A DNA stretch of 7,354 nucleotides from an uncultured Micrococcales bacterium (GTDB lineage: Bacteria; Actinomycetota; Actinomycetes; Actinomycetales; Microbacteriaceae), in NCBI GenBank assembly GCA_913062665.1, contig CAJXVY010000018.1:1-7354 (forward strand). The letters are read 5' to 3'. The notes below the pieces were generated by a model that did no database searches, was not told the origin of the DNA, and worked only from the letters and a program-made list of their open reading frames with translations. Each line of letters starts with the position of its first letter. Positions within the stretch are counted from its first letter, which is position 1. Positions 4,983 through 7,354 of this stretch are shown piece by piece. A program made the position numbers and the translations under genes.

Positions 4983-6121
4983 ATGATTTTCAATTGGTTG
5001 ATTCAGACCAAGCACTGCGAGAAGTTCTTGATGACCTAGATTCTTTCGACTCGATTGGAGTCGATGCTGAGCGAGCCAGTGGCTTCAAATATGGTCAAGA
5101 CGCCTATCTTATTCAGCTGATTAGCTCAAAGATTGCGTATCTGATTGATCCCAAGGGTCTTTCAGCTGACGCCATTGCAGAGCTCGCGGCAGTGATGAAC
5201 AACAAAGAGTGGATTTTGCACAGCGCTACCCAGGACCTGCCATGCCTTGGAGAGCTAGGGCTAATGCCGAAGAAGATATTCGATACCGAGGTAGCCGCTA
5301 AATTGCTCGGCTTTGAAAGATTTGGATTGGCAGCGATCGTTTTTGAATTGGAGCAGGTGGAACTGGCCAAAGAACACTCAGCAGCGGACTGGTCAATAAG
5401 ACCACTCACTAAAGAAATGCTTGAATATGCGGCTCAGGATGTTTATTTTCTAAAGTCAATTACCTCAAAGCTTTCAGATCGATTGAAAGAAAAAGGGCGA
5501 ATGGAATTTGCCGAGGAGGAGTTTAGGCATCTGCTTAATTTCAAGCCCAAACCAATTGGTGATAATCCCTGGAGAAAAACCTCTGGTGTTCACCTGTTGA
5601 AAAAACCAATACAGCTGGCAAGGCTCAGAGAAATGTGGCTGGTAAGAGACGCCTTTGCTTTCGAGCACGATATTGCCCCTGGCCGCGTTGTTAGCGACAA
5701 AGCCCTTTCTTACGCGGCTGGAGCCGACTACAAAAATCTCGCGGAAATGAAAAAAGATAAGCAGTTCCACGGTCGACTCCTACCAAAGTTGTACACCAAA
5801 CTGTTTGACGCTTATAAGGCTGCTGAGCACGGCGAGCTGCCACCTTTGCAAGAGAAATCCTCAGACCACACACCCCACCACAAAAATTGGCAGAAGCTTA
5901 AGCCGGAGGTGGACAAAAGATACAAGGAATTCAAATCCTCACTGGCAGAGTTGGTTGGAGATACCGGCATTCCTGCTGAGGCAATAATGTCTCCAGGCAT
6001 TATTCGTGATGCATTCTGGAATGAAGTGCCGATCGAGGAGATGGAGGCTTATCTCAAATCCTCAGGGGCACGCGACTGGCAACTAAGTTTCGTACTCCCG
6101 CTTATCTTGAATCTGAGCTGA
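4979..6121 (+). CDS. rnd: Ribonuclease D-like 3'-5' exonuclease with HRDC C-terminus
   Basis: A 380-aa protein of the DEDDy exonuclease family, matching RNase D, which trims 3' ends of stable RNAs, tRNA precursors above all. Exonuclease domain about 5-175 with all metal ligands: Asp29 and Glu31 in GVDAERASG, Asp86 in [10 protein letters not shown], and Tyr150/Asp154 in [10 protein letters not shown] (the Y-x3-D of DEDDy enzymes). An HRDC domain follows at about 210-285 ([20 protein letters not shown]) and a second, weaker HRDC-like region at about 300-378, as in RNase D. It is the counterpart of M. tuberculosis Rv2681. The start is TTG at 4979, overlapping the DUF3000 TGA as TTGA, with AAGG (4965-4968) upstream; the nearby ATG at 4983 is out of frame. 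The 3' end runs 39 bp into the convergent dxs gene, leaving no room for a separate terminator. It could in principle act on tRNAs such as the Gly tRNA here, but that link is only positional. Confidence 0.93.
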   Translation: MNDFQLVDSDQALREVLDDLDSFDSIGVDAERASGFKYGQDAYLIQLISSKIAYLIDPKGLSADAIAELAAVMNNKEWILHSATQDLPCLGELGLMPKKIFDTEVAAKLLGFERFGLAAIVFELEQVELAKEHSAADWSIRPLTKEMLEYAAQDVYFLKSITSKLSDRLKEKGRMEFAEEEFRHLLNFKPKPIGDNPWRKTSGVHLLKKPIQLARLREMWLVRDAFAFEHDIAPGRVVSDKALSYAAGADYKNLAEMKKDKQFHGRLLPKLYTKLFDAYKAAEHGELPPLQEKSSDHTPHHKNWQKLKPEVDKRYKEFKSSLAELVGDTGIPAEAIMSPGIIRDAFWNEVPIEEMEAYLKSSGARDWQLSFVLPLILNLS

Positions 6122-7354
6122 GCCTTCATCCAGTGGGCGTGCCTTTGGAACCTTCGCCCCCAGCACCTGAGCGGTTATATCTCTCGCAATGGCCTTGGGC
6201 GTAAGTCCTACACGTTCAAGAATCTCATCTCTTGATGCGTGTTCCAAAAACTCATCGGGCAATCCAATCTCCTGCAATCCAGTGTCAATGTCGCTAGCCC
6301 TCATTTGCTGACGGATTCTGGTGCCCACTCCCCCAACGCGAATTCCATCCTCGATGGTTACCACGAGTCGATGGTCACGGGAGAAATCAACGATGCTGTC
6401 TTTTACAGGAACAACCCAACGGGGATCGACAACGGTCGAACCAATCCCCTGGGCGGATAGAAGCTGGTGCACTTCCATTGCGACCGTCACCATGGAGCCA
6501 ACGGCGACAATCAAAACATCCTTGGCGGAAGACCTTGCCAAAATGTCCACACCATCCTTGGTCCTATCCAGACTGGGAATGCTCTCTATGGCAGAGCCTT
6601 TGGGGAAGCGAATAACAGTTGGGCCATCCTCTATTGCGACTGCCTCTCGAAGTAGTTCACGCAGACTCTCAACATCTCTTGGTGCCGCAATTGCAATATT
6701 TGGAACCACCTGCAAAAGAGCCAAATCCCACATTCCGTGATGACTAGCGCCGTCGGGGCCAGTAACGCCACTTCGGTCTAAGACAAAAGTAACGCCCGCC
6801 TTGTGAAGAGCTACATCCATAAGTAATTGATCAAAGGCTCTGTTTACGAAAGTCGAATATATTGCCACAACAGGGTGCAGTCCGCCGTAGGCCATTCCCG
6901 CCGCGCTGGTGGTTGCATGCTGCTCGGCAATTCCCACGTCAAATACCCTGTCAGGGAAGCGTTCAGCAAATTTATCCAGACCGACTGGAATCTTCATAGC
7001 GGCTGTGATTCCGACGATTCTTTCATTCTCTGCAGCAATTTCGGTTACTTCGTCTCTAAAGACTGATGTCCAGCTAACCCCGTTGCTCTTTTTGACAGGC
7101 AAGCCTGTCTCAGGGTTTATCTGACCCACAGCATGAAATTGGTCTGCTTCGTCGGTCACCGCAGGGTCGTAACCCTTTCCCTTCTGGGTAATCGCATGGA
7201 CAATCACAGGTGCGTTGTAGTGCTTAGCCTGCTTCAAAGCAGTCTCCATGGCATCTAAATCGTGGCCATCAATCGGCCCAATGTACTTTATGTCTAAGTT
7301 TGGAAATAGTCCCTTTGGGGCAAAAGTGCTAATCCAACCCTTGCCGGCTCCCTC
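6083..7354 (-). CDS. dxs: 1-deoxy-D-xylulose-5-phosphate synthase, C-terminal part (N-terminus outside window)
   Basis: Thiamine-diphosphate enzyme that joins pyruvate and glyceraldehyde-3-phosphate, the first step of the MEP isoprenoid pathway. The frame is open to the right edge, giving 423 residues; roughly the first 200 of the usual 620-645, including most of the TPP-binding first domain, lie beyond the window. Visible in order: [10 protein letters not shown] near residue 24-33, the FHAVG substrate histidine (His74), the transketolase pyrimidine domain with DVGIAEQH (139-146) holding the catalytic Glu144, [26 protein letters not shown], and the C-terminal transketolase domain with [13 protein letters not shown]. 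An internal ATG at 7249 is not the true start. The protein has a tail of about 20 residues after the usual end ([11 protein letters not shown] to KREYET), and this tail creates the overlap with the RNase D gene. Convergent RNase D/dxs order matches Rv2681/Rv2682c (dxs1). Confidence 0.97.
   Translation of the reverse strand, partial: EGAGKGWISTFAPKGLFPNLDIKYIGPIDGHDLDAMETALKQAKHYNAPVIVHAITQKGKGYDPAVTDEADQFHAVGQINPETGLPVKKSNGVSWTSVFRDEVTEIAAENERIVGITAAMKIPVGLDKFAERFPDRVFDVGIAEQHATTSAAGMAYGGLHPVVAIYSTFVNRAFDQLLMDVALHKAGVTFVLDRSGVTGPDGASHHGMWDLALLQVVPNIAIAAPRDVESLRELLREAVAIEDGPTVIRFPKGSAIESIPSLDRTKDGVDILARSSAKDVLIVAVGSMVTVAMEVHQLLSAQGIGSTVVDPRWVVPVKDSIVDFSRDHRLVVTIEDGIRVGGVGTRIRQQMRASDIDTGLQEIGLPDEFLEHASRDEILERVGLTPKAIARDITAQVLGAKVPKARPLDEGSAQIQDKREYET

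Noticed and set aside
6321..6740. 139-codon plus-strand frame within dxs, rich in Ser and Thr
   Set aside because: It is antisense to conserved dxs coding sequence and resembles no known protein; it is explained by codon bias of the opposite strand.
6083..7249. dxs starting at the internal ATG at 7249 as a complete short gene
   Set aside because: The same frame continues without a stop to the window edge and encodes conserved DXS sequence ([10 protein letters not shown]), so the gene is simply cut by the window.

Overview
The window looks like a core chromosomal segment of an actinobacterium, most likely a small-genome member of Microbacteriaceae with moderate G+C (about half by eye, not counted). 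The inference rests on three things. There is a DUF3000 gene, a family essentially restricted to Actinobacteria. The order DUF3000 - RNase D/HRDC - convergent dxs is the same as Rv2680-Rv2681-Rv2682c in Mycobacterium tuberculosis. The sulfurtransferase and SufE sequences are of the actinobacterial type. The exact genus is a guess: freshwater or marine 'Luna'-type lineages such as Rhodoluna or Aquiluna would fit. I see no mobile element, CRISPR array, phage gene or rRNA.

Layout. The left edge holds the 5' part of a tRNA-Gly(GCC) on the minus strand. Upstream of it, also on the minus strand, are an ammonium transporter gene (amt) with a strong intrinsic terminator and a dyad-containing control region, then a ZapE/AFG1-family ATPase gene. 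A 49-bp gap separates zapE from a divergent plus-strand operon: a rhodanese-type sulfurtransferase (sseA), a SufE-family sulfur acceptor, a short and degenerate RibD-C/reductase-like protein, a DUF3000 protein, and an RNase D with HRDC-like C-terminus. The right edge is the C-terminal two thirds of dxs on the minus strand, whose 3' end overlaps the RNase D gene by 39 bp.

How the genes fit together. SseA and SufE are translationally coupled and form a plausible persulfide relay (Cys245 to Cys47). The reductase-like gene overlaps sufE by 8 nt, so it is co-expressed with it. DUF3000 has its own putative promoter placed so that the transcript would start at the GTG codon (leaderless), and it is coupled to RNase D by a TTGA overlap. 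Four consecutive genes in the operon use GTG or TTG starts. Amt is presumably under nitrogen control: candidate GlnR-like half sites and a TTGTAAA/TTTACAA dyad sit right at its -35 region.

I do not see a clearly novel multi-gene system. The items most worth a second look are the shrunken RibD-like protein that has lost nucleotide-binding signature glycines while staying locked to sufE, the amt control region, and the uncharacterised DUF3000/RNase D pair with its leaderless internal promoter.
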